Below the pieces are notes generated by a model. That model was not told the DNA's origin, searched no databases, and was given only the letters and a program-made list of their open reading frames with translations. Position numbers and translations under genes: made by a program. Below are positions 17,478 through 26,121 of a stretch of 64,000 nucleotides of DNA, in pieces (the stretch's first letter is position 1; each line of letters starts with the position of its first letter). Origin of the DNA: JAJPGZ01 sp038229295 (lineage in GTDB: Bacteria > Verrucomicrobiota > Verrucomicrobiia > Chthoniobacterales > UBA10450); NCBI GenBank assembly GCA_038229295.1, contig JBBROO010000008.1, positions 14,480-78,479 of the forward strand, written 5' to 3'.

Positions 17478-18029
17478 ATGATCTACCATTTGTCTTTGCA
17501 TGCCGCCGGATTAATTGCCGGCGCGATTCTCGTCTTGCTGAGCTTGCCCGGTCTCATTCGCCCCGGCGTTTTCCAGAATCTGGCGAAACATTTCCCGCGT
17601 TCCCGCGTCGCTGGCATTGTTCTGCTCGCTGTCGATCTTGCATGGAGCTTTTGGTTGCTGGCGACGATGGAGATGGGCGAGTTCGCGCCGTTTCGCCGGC
17701 CGCTGCTTATCGTGCTGCCGATCGGTTTCGTTCTCGTGCTCAGATTCGTGGACGAATTTTTGGCCGTGCGCGCGCTCGGCATTCTCTGTTTGGTCGCGGC
17801 CGAACCCCTGCTCGACGCCGCCTTCCTTCGTTATGAACACGTGCGGCTGGTCGTGACGGTGTTCGCTTACCTTCTCATCGTCGTGGGACTGTTCTGGGTG
17901 ACGATGCCGTATTTGCTGCGCGAGCAGATCGATTGGAGCACGCGCAATCATTTCCGCTGGCGCTCGCTGCACGGTTTCGTTCTGCTTTACGGAGCCGCAC
18001 TTCTGGTTCTCGCCGTCGCGGTCTATTGA
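17478..18029 (+). CDS. Polytopic membrane protein of unknown function
   Basis: 183 residues with about five hydrophobic helices (HAAGLIAGAILVLLSLPGLI, VAGIVLLAVDLAWSFWLLA, PLLIVLPIGFVLVLRF, VVTVFAYLLIVVGLFWVTMP, GFVLLYGAALLVLAVAVY). It starts 11 bases after miaB and its stop overlaps the next gene as TTGA, so the three genes are likely cotranscribed. I do not recognise the family. Confidence 0.75.
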   Translation: MIYHLSLHAAGLIAGAILVLLSLPGLIRPGVFQNLAKHFPRSRVAGIVLLAVDLAWSFWLLATMEMGEFAPFRRPLLIVLPIGFVLVLRFVDEFLAVRALGILCLVAAEPLLDAAFLRYEHVRLVVTVFAYLLIVVGLFWVTMPYLLREQIDWSTRNHFRWRSLHGFVLLYGAALLVLAVAVY

Positions 18030-18946
18030 ATCGGATTCTCGTTATCCGCGGCGGCGCCATTGGCGATTTCATTCTGACACTGCCGGCGATGAAAGCGCTG
18101 CGCGACGCGCATCCGAACACGCGCATCGAGATTCTCGGCTACACGCACATTGCGGCCCTCGCCGAAAAACGGTTTTACGCGGAGGCAGTTCGCTCAATTG
18201 AGTACGGTGCGCTCTCCAGTTTCTTCGCCCGGAATCCAGAACTGCCGGCCGAATTGCGCGAATACTTTGGCAGCTTCGATTTGATCCTGAGCTATCTCTA
18301 CGATCCGGATCAAATCTTCGAAAACAATTTACGCCAATGCGGCGCGCGGAGAATTTTGGCAGGGCCCGCTAAGATCGACAATCACGCGCACGCTACACGA
18401 CAACTCGCTCGGCCGATTACGGAATTGGGAATCCCCGTCTCGGATTTTGCCGCGAAGATTTATCCTTCGCCGCAAGATCGACAATTCGCAGACGAATTTC
18501 TGAGAGATTGTCCGCATCCGATCATCGCGATTCATCCCGGCAGCGGGAGTGAAAAGAAAAATTGGCCGCTGGAAAATTGGATCGCACTTGGCCACTCGCT
18601 GCCGGGCTCACTCATCGTTGTCTCGGGCGAAGCCGACGAAGAGCGCATCGCAAAGTTAAAATGCGAATGGAAAGATCGACATGTTCGTTTCGCGGAGAAT
18701 CTGGCGCTTCCGAAACTTGGCGCTCTGTTGGAAAGGACCGTTTTCCTCGGACACGATAGCGGCATCTCGCACCTGGCGGCGGCGGCTGGCGCCAGATGCG
18801 TTTTGCTTTTCGGACCGACTGACCCCGAAGTTTGGGCGCCGCTGAGCGAGAACGTGCAGATCATTCGCGCCGCTTCCGGCCGAATGGAAGATGTCGATCT
18901 TGCGACAGTCGCTCAAGCGCTGATGCGCATTGGCATCAGCACGTAA
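18026..18946 (+). CDS. Glycosyltransferase family 9 (heptosyltransferase-like)
   Basis: 306 residues from a TTG at 18026 that overlaps the preceding stop (TTGA); this start gives MNRILVIRGGAIGDFILTLP, the family N-terminus, whereas the longer open frame (17933) would run far into the previous gene. Other blocks: IAIHPGSGSEKKNWPLENW, VFLGHDSGISHLAAAAGA and LFGPTDPEVWAP. GT9 enzymes add ADP-heptose to LPS core. Four decamer copies (18371, 18474, 18672, 18892) lie within it. The 3' end overlaps dnaN convergently. Confidence 0.88.
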   Translation: MNRILVIRGGAIGDFILTLPAMKALRDAHPNTRIEILGYTHIAALAEKRFYAEAVRSIEYGALSSFFARNPELPAELREYFGSFDLILSYLYDPDQIFENNLRQCGARRILAGPAKIDNHAHATRQLARPITELGIPVSDFAAKIYPSPQDRQFADEFLRDCPHPIIAIHPGSGSEKKNWPLENWIALGHSLPGSLIVVSGEADEERIAKLKCEWKDRHVRFAENLALPKLGALLERTVFLGHDSGISHLAAAAGARCVLLFGPTDPEVWAPLSENVQIIRAASGRMEDVDLATVAQALMRIGIST

Positions 18947-20010
18947 AGAAAGGGCGTTTGAATTTTCAAAACGCCGGGGCTCATCTCGTCGATGAGATCG
19001 AGAAAGACTTCGTCTTCGGTCAAATTGCGCAACGGCGCCATGAAAAATTCCGGATTAAACGCAATCGAAAATTCGCGGCCTTTGTAAACGACAGGAAGCG
19101 ATTCTTTCGCTTCGCCCACTTCCGGGGTGTTCGCGGTGATCTCGATGTTGTTCTTGGTGAAGTTGAGCTTGATCGAGTTTGATTTGTCGCTGGCCAGAAG
19201 CGAAACGCGGCGCAGCGAATTCAAAAGCGTCTCGCGCTCGAGCGTGATGCGCTCTTTGGCTTCCGACGGGATGACCTGTTTGTAGTTCGGATAATTTCCT
19301 TCGATCAATTTCGAAACGAGCAGCGTCTTGTTCAAATCGAACGCGATCTGTCCGCTGCCCACGCTCACTTTGACTTCGCCGTCGTCGGTCAGGAGACGTT
19401 GCAACTCCGTCACCGCTTTTGTCGGAACAATAATGTCGGCCTCGTGGCTGCGGGGAAACTCCAGCTCGATGTCGAGCATGGCCAGCCGGCGGCCATCCGT
19501 CGCGACGAGCGTGAGTTTGTTTTCCTTGAAGCTGAAGAGGACGCCATTGAGAACATAACGCGTCTCGTCTGTCGAGATGGCGTAGGAGGTTTTGCGCAAA
19601 CCATCGCGCAAATCTTTCTGGCGAATGGTGACGACCTTGGCGTTTTCAAATTTCGGCAGCGGCGGAAATTCTTCCTCCGGCAATCCCAGAATCTTGAAAA
19701 AACTTTGGCCGCTGCGAATGGAGGCGGCATTCTTGTTGTCGATGTCGATCTGGATGTCGCTGGAAGGAAGCTCGCGCACGATGTTGAAAAGCCGACGCGC
19801 CGGCAAAGTGGTGGCGCCATCTTTTTCCACCTGCGCTTCGAAACTTCCACGCACGCCCACGTCGAGATCAGTGGTGGTGAGATGAACTTCGTTGCCGTTG
19901 GCCTGCATGAGCACGTTCGACAAAATCGGCAGCGTCGTGCGCGTGCTGACGACGTTCTGGACTTGTTGCAAACCTTCGAGCAGTTTTTCTTTCGTTACGC
20001 TAAATTTCAT
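18913..20010 (-). CDS. dnaN: DNA polymerase III beta sliding clamp
   Basis: 365 residues from ATG 20010 (MKFSVTKEKLLEGLQQVQ), the standard start; the frame is open to 20175. Three clamp repeats are apparent, with RYVLNGVLFSFKENKLTLVATDGRRLA and the C-terminus FLYVLMPMRI. As a dimeric ring it tethers Pol III to DNA. It follows dnaA on the same strand after an 80-base gap with a decamer copy (20074). No perfect decamer lies inside the gene. Confidence 0.97.
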   Translation of the reverse strand: MKFSVTKEKLLEGLQQVQNVVSTRTTLPILSNVLMQANGNEVHLTTTDLDVGVRGSFEAQVEKDGATTLPARRLFNIVRELPSSDIQIDIDNKNAASIRSGQSFFKILGLPEEEFPPLPKFENAKVVTIRQKDLRDGLRKTSYAISTDETRYVLNGVLFSFKENKLTLVATDGRRLAMLDIELEFPRSHEADIIVPTKAVTELQRLLTDDGEVKVSVGSGQIAFDLNKTLLVSKLIEGNYPNYKQVIPSEAKERITLERETLLNSLRRVSLLASDKSNSIKLNFTKNNIEITANTPEVGEAKESLPVVYKGREFSIAFNPEFFMAPLRNLTEDEVFLDLIDEMSPGVLKIQTPFLYVLMPMRISA

Positions 20011-20090
20011 GAGAGCTGCGTCTAAGATGTAAGGCTTCCGTTTTTGTTCGGCAACCGCAAACTCTCGCGCGCTAAGATCGACAAGTACAC

Positions 20091-21455
20091 TCAGCGCTTC
20101 AGCGAGCTGTCGATAAACGAAATCGTTTGGCGAATGCTGTCCTGCTCTTTCATTCGCCTCTTCACTAATTTGCACGCGTGCAAGACCGTGCCGTGATCAC
20201 GTCCGCCAAACGCATCGCCGATTTCATTGAGCGACGCTTTGGTCAATTCGCGTGCGAGATACATCGCCACTTGGCGCGGGAACGCGATCGTCGCCGGTCG
20301 CCGCTTGCTCGTCATATCGGCGAGGCGGATGTCGAAATGTTCCGCCACGCGCCGCTGAATTTGCTCGATCGTGATCAAGTTGCGCGCTTCTTCCTGCAAA
20401 ATGTCTTTGAGCAAATGCTCGACCACTTCCTGCGTCAGTTCCTTCCCGCTCAACGACGCAAACGACGCCACGCGCATGAGCGCGCCCTCGAGCCGGCGCA
20501 CATTCGTGCGGATGCGATTGGCCAGAAAATCGAAAACTTCGTCGCGCAATGTGATCTGCAATGTCCGCGCTTTCTTTCGCAGAATGGCAAGCCGCGTCTC
20601 GATGTCGGGCGGTTGCAGTTCGGCCGTTAGGCCCCATTCGAATCGCGACACGAGCCGGTGTTCGAGATTGGAAATCTCCGATGCCGGCCGATCGCTCGAG
20701 AGCACGATCTGTTTATGTCCGTCGAAAAGCGTATTGAAGGTGTGAAAGAATTCTTCCTGCGAACGTTCTTTGCCGCCGAGAAATTGAATGTCGTCGATCA
20801 AAAGCAAATCGGCCTGGCGATAACGCTTCCGAAATTTCACCAGATTGCTGTGTTGAATCGCGTCGATGAACTCGTTGATGAAAAGTTCGCTCGATAAATA
20901 CATCACCTTCGACGTTTTCTTTTTCGCGCAAACGTATTGGCCGATCGCCTGCATCAAATGCGTCTTGCCCAGACCGACGCCGCCGTAAATGAAGAGCGGG
21001 TTGTAGGTGCGCACCGGTGATTGCGCGACGGCGAGACTGGCGGCATGCGCGATTTCGTTGTTCGGGCCGACGACGAACGATTCAAAAGTATTGCGCGGAT
21101 TCAATCCGGCGGCATTGCGCGGCGCTTTGCCATCGCTACTCGACGCGGCCGGCGGTTCTTCGATGACTTCGAGCAGTTCGATCCCGTCCGTCGCGGCGCC
21201 GGCCGGGCCCACGAAATTAATTTGCCGCGTTTGACCGAGCGCTTTGACGACCGCGCTCTGCAAAGCCGTCATGTGATTACTCTCGATCCAAAATTGGTAG
21301 ATGTTGTTCGGGACGCGAAAGGTGAGTGATTCTTCCGTCGCTTCGACCAGCTCGAGCGATGAAAACCAACGCTTAAAAGTATCCGCGCTGACCTGTGGCT
21401 TAAGTGCAGCCGACAGTTTCTGCCAGAGTTGAGTACATTGCGCGTCCATGGCCAC
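20091..21455 (-). CDS. dnaA: Chromosomal replication initiator DnaA
   Basis: 454 residues. Domain I at the N-terminus (LWQKLSAALKPQVSADTFKRWF), a short linker, the AAA+ domain with Walker A GGVGLGKTH and Walker B LLIDDIQF, and domain IV with the DNA-binding signature GGRDHGTVLHACK. It opens the origin at DnaA boxes. ATG at 21455 or the next one at 21449 are both possible starts. The dnaA-dnaN order is the common bacterial arrangement. No perfect decamer lies within the gene. Confidence 0.97.
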   Translation of the reverse strand: MAMDAQCTQLWQKLSAALKPQVSADTFKRWFSSLELVEATEESLTFRVPNNIYQFWIESNHMTALQSAVVKALGQTRQINFVGPAGAATDGIELLEVIEEPPAASSSDGKAPRNAAGLNPRNTFESFVVGPNNEIAHAASLAVAQSPVRTYNPLFIYGGVGLGKTHLMQAIGQYVCAKKKTSKVMYLSSELFINEFIDAIQHSNLVKFRKRYRQADLLLIDDIQFLGGKERSQEEFFHTFNTLFDGHKQIVLSSDRPASEISNLEHRLVSRFEWGLTAELQPPDIETRLAILRKKARTLQITLRDEVFDFLANRIRTNVRRLEGALMRVASFASLSGKELTQEVVEHLLKDILQEEARNLITIEQIQRRVAEHFDIRLADMTSKRRPATIAFPRQVAMYLARELTKASLNEIGDAFGGRDHGTVLHACKLVKRRMKEQDSIRQTISFIDSSLKR

Positions 21456-21977
21456 TTGTTAACAGCGTTACACAATTGCCACAAAGGGCGCCGGCGATGG
21501 TAAATGCTTCCTAACGCGCCTGCCTGTACTTCCGAGTTGCGCTAGCGAAACGCGGGGAAAAATCCGAGACGTGCTGGGGAAACGCGAGAAATACGAGGGA
21601 GAATCGTTGTTCATGATGGCACATCTCTCGCGCTCGGCGCTAAGATCGACATCGTGATTCAGGGAAAGTTGCGAAAAGGGCAGGGAGTCAATCATTCTCG
21701 GGGTTTATAATCTCTTCGTACTGTTCACACGTTATTAACATCGCTCCCTTGTTCGCCCTGCAGCGGGCTTGAGATTAGAAACCGTTCACAACATCGACAA
21801 GAAAAAACCGGAACTTTTATTTTTCGTGTCGCTCAAAAAAATCTTGACGCAAAATCGCAAAACATCTTGTCCGAAAAACAAAAAAATTTCACCAAGCGTA
21901 CGCAAAGTTGACCCGACGCATGCGCTCGCGCATTTTTGTTCTCTGCCATCTCTCTTGATGTTGTTTGTTCGTTAATC
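21456..21977. other. 522-base gap upstream of dnaA: possible origin-proximal region
   Basis: No convincing gene. The right half is AT-rich with A-tracts (around 21800-21890, for example AAAAAAATCTTGACG and AAAAACAAAAAAATTTC). Only weak DnaA-box-like words are seen (TTATTAACA near 21732, GTTCACA twice); no clean TTATCCACA. A decamer with flanks GCGCTAAGATCGACATCG lies near 21638. The position next to dnaA makes it a candidate oriC, but the evidence is thin. Confidence 0.35.
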
Positions 21978-22499
21978 ATGCGGCTTTTCCTTGCTACGCT
22001 CGGTCTTTTTTTCGTCATCGCCTCGAGCGCGCACGCCGCCGATGAATTGCTGCCGCCTTTTGGCTTTCGCTGGAACGATCCCACCTCACGCGTCGAGAAC
22101 GTACTCAAAGGCGCGAAGGCGCGGATTCTCTCCCGCGAGCAAAAAGAGAACCGCGAAGTCTGGACCGTAGAAGGTTTAGTCCATCCCGGATTAAAGCGAA
22201 CGCTCTTCACTTTCAAAGGCGGCTCGCTCTTCGGCGTGGAGCTGCAATACGAATATCAGGACCGCACCATCGAATGGTACAACGCGCGCATGGGCGACAT
22301 TCGGCGCTACTTCGATGCCAAATTCGGCACCGGCAAATTAGTTTCGCGTTCGCGCGATAGCGGCGAGACCGACGTCATCCAAACACTCGTCGGTTATCAA
22401 TGGATGGTCGGCACCACCATGCTCGAGCTCTTTTATTTTTCGGCCGAGCGCGGCCAGCAATCTTACCGCACCATCAGCGTCGATTACAAAGCGCTCTGA
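21978..22499 (+). CDS. Secreted protein of unknown function
   Basis: 173 residues from ATG 21978, chosen because it starts a clear signal peptide (MRLFLATLGLFFVIASSAHA); the frame opens at 21936. The mature part is polar and appears globular (FGFRWNDPTSRVENVLKGAK, DVIQTLVGYQWMVGTTMLEL). Its repeated aromatic/charged strands suggest a periplasmic beta-rich domain. No family recognised. The end overlaps def convergently by 16 bases. Confidence 0.7.
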   Translation: MRLFLATLGLFFVIASSAHAADELLPPFGFRWNDPTSRVENVLKGAKARILSREQKENREVWTVEGLVHPGLKRTLFTFKGGSLFGVELQYEYQDRTIEWYNARMGDIRRYFDAKFGTGKLVSRSRDSGETDVIQTLVGYQWMVGTTMLELFYFSAERGQQSYRTISVDYKAL

Positions 22500-23092
22500 C
22501 CGACTGTTGCATGTCGATCTTGCAGTCGCGTGCGCAAACCGCGTTGCGTATCCTTCTGCATTCGCTTCAATCGCCCGGACAAGGTCACCTTCGTCGCCGA
22601 ATTCATCCGGTCGATAAACAGGATCCCGTTGAGATGATCCACTTCGTGTTGAATCGCGCGCGCGAGTAGCCCGCTCGCTTCGAACTCAATCGTTTCACCT
22701 TCGAGATTTTGTGCGCGCACGGAAATTGAAGTCGCTCGCGCGATGTCGCCCGTGACATCCGGAAAACTCAAACAGCCTTCACTCCCCGTTTCCGTCGCGC
22801 TGCTCAATTTGATTTCGGGATTGATCAACACCAGCGGCATCGCCGTCGCAAGATCGACATCTGCACCTCCGCGCTTCATCCCGCTCGGCCGCTCTTCCGC
22901 TTTCGAAATATCAATCACCGTCAGCTGCAAAGCTTCGCCGATTTGTTGCGCCGCCAGACCGACACCGTTCGCTGCGTGCATCGTCTCGAGCATGTTCGCC
23001 GCCAATTCGCGAATGCGATTGTCGATCTTGTCGACGCGCTCGCCCTTCGCCCGCAAAATCGGGTCGCCGTATTGCAAGATCGACAACATCAT
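22484..23092 (-). CDS. def: Peptide deformylase
   Basis: 202 residues. All three metal and active-site motifs are present: GVGLAAQQ (motif 1), EGCLSFP (motif 2, Cys ligand) and QHEVDHL (motif 3, HExxH). It removes the N-formyl group from nascent proteins. It is the last gene of a TonB-ExbB-ExbD-def series, its ATG overlapping the exbD stop. An extra loop around AEERPSGMKRGGADVDLATA is longer than usual and includes a decamer copy (22850). Confidence 0.95.
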   Translation of the reverse strand: MMLSILQYGDPILRAKGERVDKIDNRIRELAANMLETMHAANGVGLAAQQIGEALQLTVIDISKAEERPSGMKRGGADVDLATAMPLVLINPEIKLSSATETGSEGCLSFPDVTGDIARATSISVRAQNLEGETIEFEASGLLARAIQHEVDHLNGILFIDRMNSATKVTLSGRLKRMQKDTQRGLRTRLQDRHATVGQSAL

Positions 23093-23496
23093 TTGTCCGG
23101 CTGCGTAAACGCCGGCAGATTTTTCACGCCGGCAAGTTTGAGCGCGTCCATCACTTTAATGATCGTGCCGAACGTTGCCTTCTTGTCGGCCTGCAACGCG
23201 AGCGAAGATTTCCGCGTCGGCGGCAGCTCGCTCACGGCCTTCTCGAGCTCTTCCACCGGAATCACCCGCCCATCGAGTTTCACTTCGTCCTCGCCACTCA
23301 CGCTCACGATCGCGTGTTCCATTTCCGCGGGCGCACTCGTCGCCGTTTTAGAATCCGGAAGATTAATCTGAACCTCAGGTTGATCCTTTTTGAATGTGGT
23401 CGAGACGACGAAAAAGATGAGCAGGATCGTCAGGATATCCACGAGCGACACGATGATGATCGACGGTGCGCGGCGCTTCTTGGGGGCGAACTTCAT
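23089..23496 (-). CDS. exbD: ExbD/TolR-family biopolymer transport protein
   Basis: 135 residues: a short basic N-terminus, one transmembrane helix carrying the essential aspartate (SLVDILTILLIFFVVSTTF) and a periplasmic domain. With ExbB it converts proton-motive force into movement of a TonB- or Tol-type transducer. It lies between the ExbB-like gene and def on one strand. Whether it serves TonB receptors or a Tol-like system cannot be told because no receptor gene is here. Confidence 0.88.
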   Translation of the reverse strand: MKFAPKKRRAPSIIIVSLVDILTILLIFFVVSTTFKKDQPEVQINLPDSKTATSAPAEMEHAIVSVSGEDEVKLDGRVIPVEELEKAVSELPPTRKSSLALQADKKATFGTIIKVMDALKLAGVKNLPAFTQPDK

Positions 23497-23515
23497 GGCG
23501 CGATGTCGATCTTGC

Positions 23516-24229
23516 TCACGCCACCGGCGCCCGCGCCGCCGGTGTCACCGTTCGCGGCGGCGGTGTCTCACCCGCGACGCGGCCGTAATAACATTTCGAG
23601 AGCAAATCGGTCACGAGCGATTCCATTTCCACCGCCATCACTTCCACTTTCTTCGAGAAATAAACGAACGCGATCAAGCTCGGTACTGCGATGCCGAGAC
23701 CGAAGATCGTCGTGCTCAACGCCTCCGAAATTCCGAGAGCGATCCGTTTCGCATCGGCCGAACCCGCGCTCAATCCCAAACTGGCGAAAACATGAATCAA
23801 TCCCGAAACCGTCCCGATCAATCCAATCAGCGGCGCGATACCGACCACGACTTCGAGCACAACCAGCCCGCGTTCCAGTCGCACCATTTCATAACGCGCG
23901 CGCGCCTGCACCGCTTCCACATTGTCCGCCCGCGGCCAGCGCAAATGTTGCAACGCCACCCTAACGAGTCGCGCAAGCGATGACGGATCGTGATGCACAA
24001 TGCGCGCGAGACGCTCCGCACTTCCGCCCGGCGCTAATCTCTCCATTTCACTCTCGATCGTCACCGGCAGCACATGTTTCTCGCGCAGCGCGAAGATGCG
24101 CAAAATAATCGTCGTCACGGCAACGATCGAGCACGCCAGCAGCGGCCACATAAAGAGCCCGCCTTTCGTAAAAAATCCGGTCACGCTCTGCAACGCCTCC
24201 GGCATTTGCGCTAAGATCGACATCGTCAT
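23516..24229 (-). CDS. exbB: MotA/TolQ/ExbB proton channel protein
   Basis: 237 residues with three membrane helices: one near the N-terminus (MWPLLACSIVAVTTIILRIF) and two after the cytoplasmic loop (VVVGIAPLIGLIGTVSGLIH and LSTTIFGLGIAVPSLIAFVY), the conserved TolQ/ExbB signature. The proposed start overlaps the tonB-like stop by one base, and the first residues (MTMSIL) are encoded by a decamer copy at 24213, so the true start could be a later Met (for example MPEALQS). Confidence 0.88.
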   Translation of the reverse strand: MTMSILAQMPEALQSVTGFFTKGGLFMWPLLACSIVAVTTIILRIFALREKHVLPVTIESEMERLAPGGSAERLARIVHHDPSSLARLVRVALQHLRWPRADNVEAVQARARYEMVRLERGLVVLEVVVGIAPLIGLIGTVSGLIHVFASLGLSAGSADAKRIALGISEALSTTIFGLGIAVPSLIAFVYFSKKVEVMAVEMESLVTDLLSKCYYGRVAGETPPPRTVTPAARAPVA

Positions 24230-25218
24230 CAGTTCGGATAGATGATGAAGTTCATTCCTTCAATTTCCAATCCTTCCGGCGGCAAAGTATTGGCGAGATC
24301 TTCGGGAATCGGCGGAAACTGCGCTTCCATGACCGCTTGCAAACAAATATTGGCGAACGTCTCATTGGAAGTGTTTTCCGTAATCTTGAGCTTCTGCACA
24401 TGCCCGTCGCGGTCGATAAAAAAATGCACCTGCAACGTCCCGACGTTCGCCATCTCCCGCCGCTTTTCCATATACGCATACCAGCGCGACCCGATCGCAT
24501 CCTTCAATATTTTTTCGTAACGCCCGAGCGGCGTGCCGAGCGCGTTGACCGACGAAATACCTCGCGTGCTGATGTTACCCGAGATGCGCGTTTGTTCTTT
24601 CAGTGGGCGATACTTTGATTGAATCTGCGCAGGCGTCGGCGCCACCGTCGGCTGAATCGTCGGCGCCGGCGTGTTCGTTAACATCGCGAATTGCTGAGCC
24701 TCGGTCGTAGGTGTTGATGTCGGTTGCGGCGTAGCGGAAGGCTTCGGCGTTTCTTGCGGCGCCGCGCTCGGCTGCGGCTGCACGCCCTCGTTAGGCAACG
24801 AATAATTGTGATTCTCCAAATCCACCGTCGGTCGATCCTTGCCTTGCTGCGATGGTAAAGGCGCATTGCCCGTCGCCGGTTGTTGACTCGCCGCAATCGA
24901 ATTCGCATTCGACTCAAACGTTTTCTCTTTCGGCGCCTCCGCCGATTTCTTCGACTCGTCCGTTTCCATGAACATCGAATTCTTCTTCGTCGCGTCTGGC
25001 GCCGTCGGCGGAAGATCGACAATCGTCATCTCCATCGGCTTGTCTTCGTCTACTTGAATCGGCGCGGAGAAAACGCCGCTGAACGTCGCGATGAAGCAAC
25101 CGACGACCAGATGAATCGCCAGCGCCGCCAAAAGCGCCCACAGAACTTTGCGCGCTTCATCTTTTCGATCCGCCGCATCGTCGGCCGAATGGCCCATGAT
25201 AAATTCCGACGTAATCAT
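24229..25218 (-). CDS. TonB-family energy transducer
   Basis: 329 residues. One N-terminal membrane helix (VLWALLAALAIHLVVGCFIA), a long Pro/Thr/Gln-rich periplasmic linker (residues about 70-220) and a C-terminal TonB-like domain (VGTLQVHFFIDRDGHVQKLK … LQAVMEAQFPPIP). It should span the periplasm and energise outer-membrane receptors. An in-frame ATG at 25197 (MGHSADD) may be the real start. It heads the exbB-exbD-def operon. One decamer copy (25012) encodes TIVDLPP just after the helix. Confidence 0.8.
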   Translation of the reverse strand: MITSEFIMGHSADDAADRKDEARKVLWALLAALAIHLVVGCFIATFSGVFSAPIQVDEDKPMEMTIVDLPPTAPDATKKNSMFMETDESKKSAEAPKEKTFESNANSIAASQQPATGNAPLPSQQGKDRPTVDLENHNYSLPNEGVQPQPSAAPQETPKPSATPQPTSTPTTEAQQFAMLTNTPAPTIQPTVAPTPAQIQSKYRPLKEQTRISGNISTRGISSVNALGTPLGRYEKILKDAIGSRWYAYMEKRREMANVGTLQVHFFIDRDGHVQKLKITENTSNETFANICLQAVMEAQFPPIPEDLANTLPPEGLEIEGMNFIIYPN

Positions 25219-25240
25219 TGCGATCTGGTGCTGGCGGACA

Positions 25241-26083
25241 CTATCTCAGCTTGTTCCGTTTCGCCATGCGCGCGTGATGAAACAAATATTGCTGCGCATA
25301 GCCGCCATGCTCGCCGAAGTACGTCGCCGCGAAATCGCGTAAATCTCCAGTGGTCACCTTCCGTTTCCGCGCAAAATATTTTTCCCTCAACACGCGTTCG
25401 ATCCAGACATCAATCGGAAATGCGCGCAGCCGCTCGTAAGCAAAGAGCATCACGCAATTAGCCACCTTCGCACCCACGCCCGGCAACGCGCAGAGCCTTT
25501 CTCGAAGATCGACATCGGATAAGATCGACATCGCGCTAAGATCGACATCTCCATTTGCGACCAGTCGCGCCGTCGCTAAAAGATTCTTCGCCCGATATCC
25601 GAGTGCGCATTCGCGCAATTCCTTCTCCGAGCTTTCGGCCAGTCGCTGGGCCGGCGGAAATGTGTACATAATATGATTGTCGATCTTGCGCGCGTCACCA
25701 AAGCGCTCGCGCAATGACCGCGAGATTTGCCGAATGTGCGCAACTTGTTTCATCGACGAACAAATGAACGTCGCGAGACATTCCCACTTCGGTTGCCGAA
25801 TGATGCGCAGCCCGCGACAAAAGTTTTTCGCCGAATCCATCGCCTCATCCCGTGGAAACGATGCGCAAATCCGCGCGAGCGGATGATCGAGCGCGAAATA
25901 GTTTCGAATGACTTTTCCAGATTCGCCCGCGAATCGCACTGAATCGCCATGCTGCTCCACATAAACGGCGCGGTCTCCGATCGCCCCGCAAAATCCATTG
26001 TCGATCTTCTCCCAATGAAACACCTGCCCGGACCCGAGTGTCTTCTCCAAATCGAAATCCGGCGCGCGGATTTGTTTCGTCAT
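25241..26083 (-). CDS. ogg: 8-oxoguanine DNA glycosylase, OGG1 type
   Basis: About 280 residues from ATG 26083 (MTKQIRAPDFDL). Contains the N-terminal OGG fold (LGSGQVFHWEKIDNG), and the helix-hairpin-helix with catalytic lysine and downstream aspartate: LPGVGAKVANCVMLF and FPIDVWIERVL. It excises oxidised guanine with beta-lyase activity. Directly upstream of the HhH the stretch GDVDLSAMSILSDVDLRERL is built from three consecutive decamer copies (25505-25549). The frame opens at 26140, past a divergent neighbour's start. Confidence 0.9.
   Translation of the reverse strand: MTKQIRAPDFDLEKTLGSGQVFHWEKIDNGFCGAIGDRAVYVEQHGDSVRFAGESGKVIRNYFALDHPLARICASFPRDEAMDSAKNFCRGLRIIRQPKWECLATFICSSMKQVAHIRQISRSLRERFGDARKIDNHIMYTFPPAQRLAESSEKELRECALGYRAKNLLATARLVANGDVDLSAMSILSDVDLRERLCALPGVGAKVANCVMLFAYERLRAFPIDVWIERVLREKYFARKRKVTTGDLRDFAATYFGEHGGYAQQYLFHHARMAKRNKLR
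25505..25549 (+). repeat. Cluster of three decamer copies in 45 bases
   Basis: AAGATCGACATC at 25505-25516, 25521-25532 and 25538-25549, at 16- and 17-base steps, all in the same orientation. They sit in ogg and encode VDL, MSIL and VDL in different phases, so the spacing is not explained by repeated protein structure. Confidence 0.95.
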
Positions 26084-26121
26084 TCGACAATCTTCATTCG
26101 TCATTGATAAGTAAGATCGAC

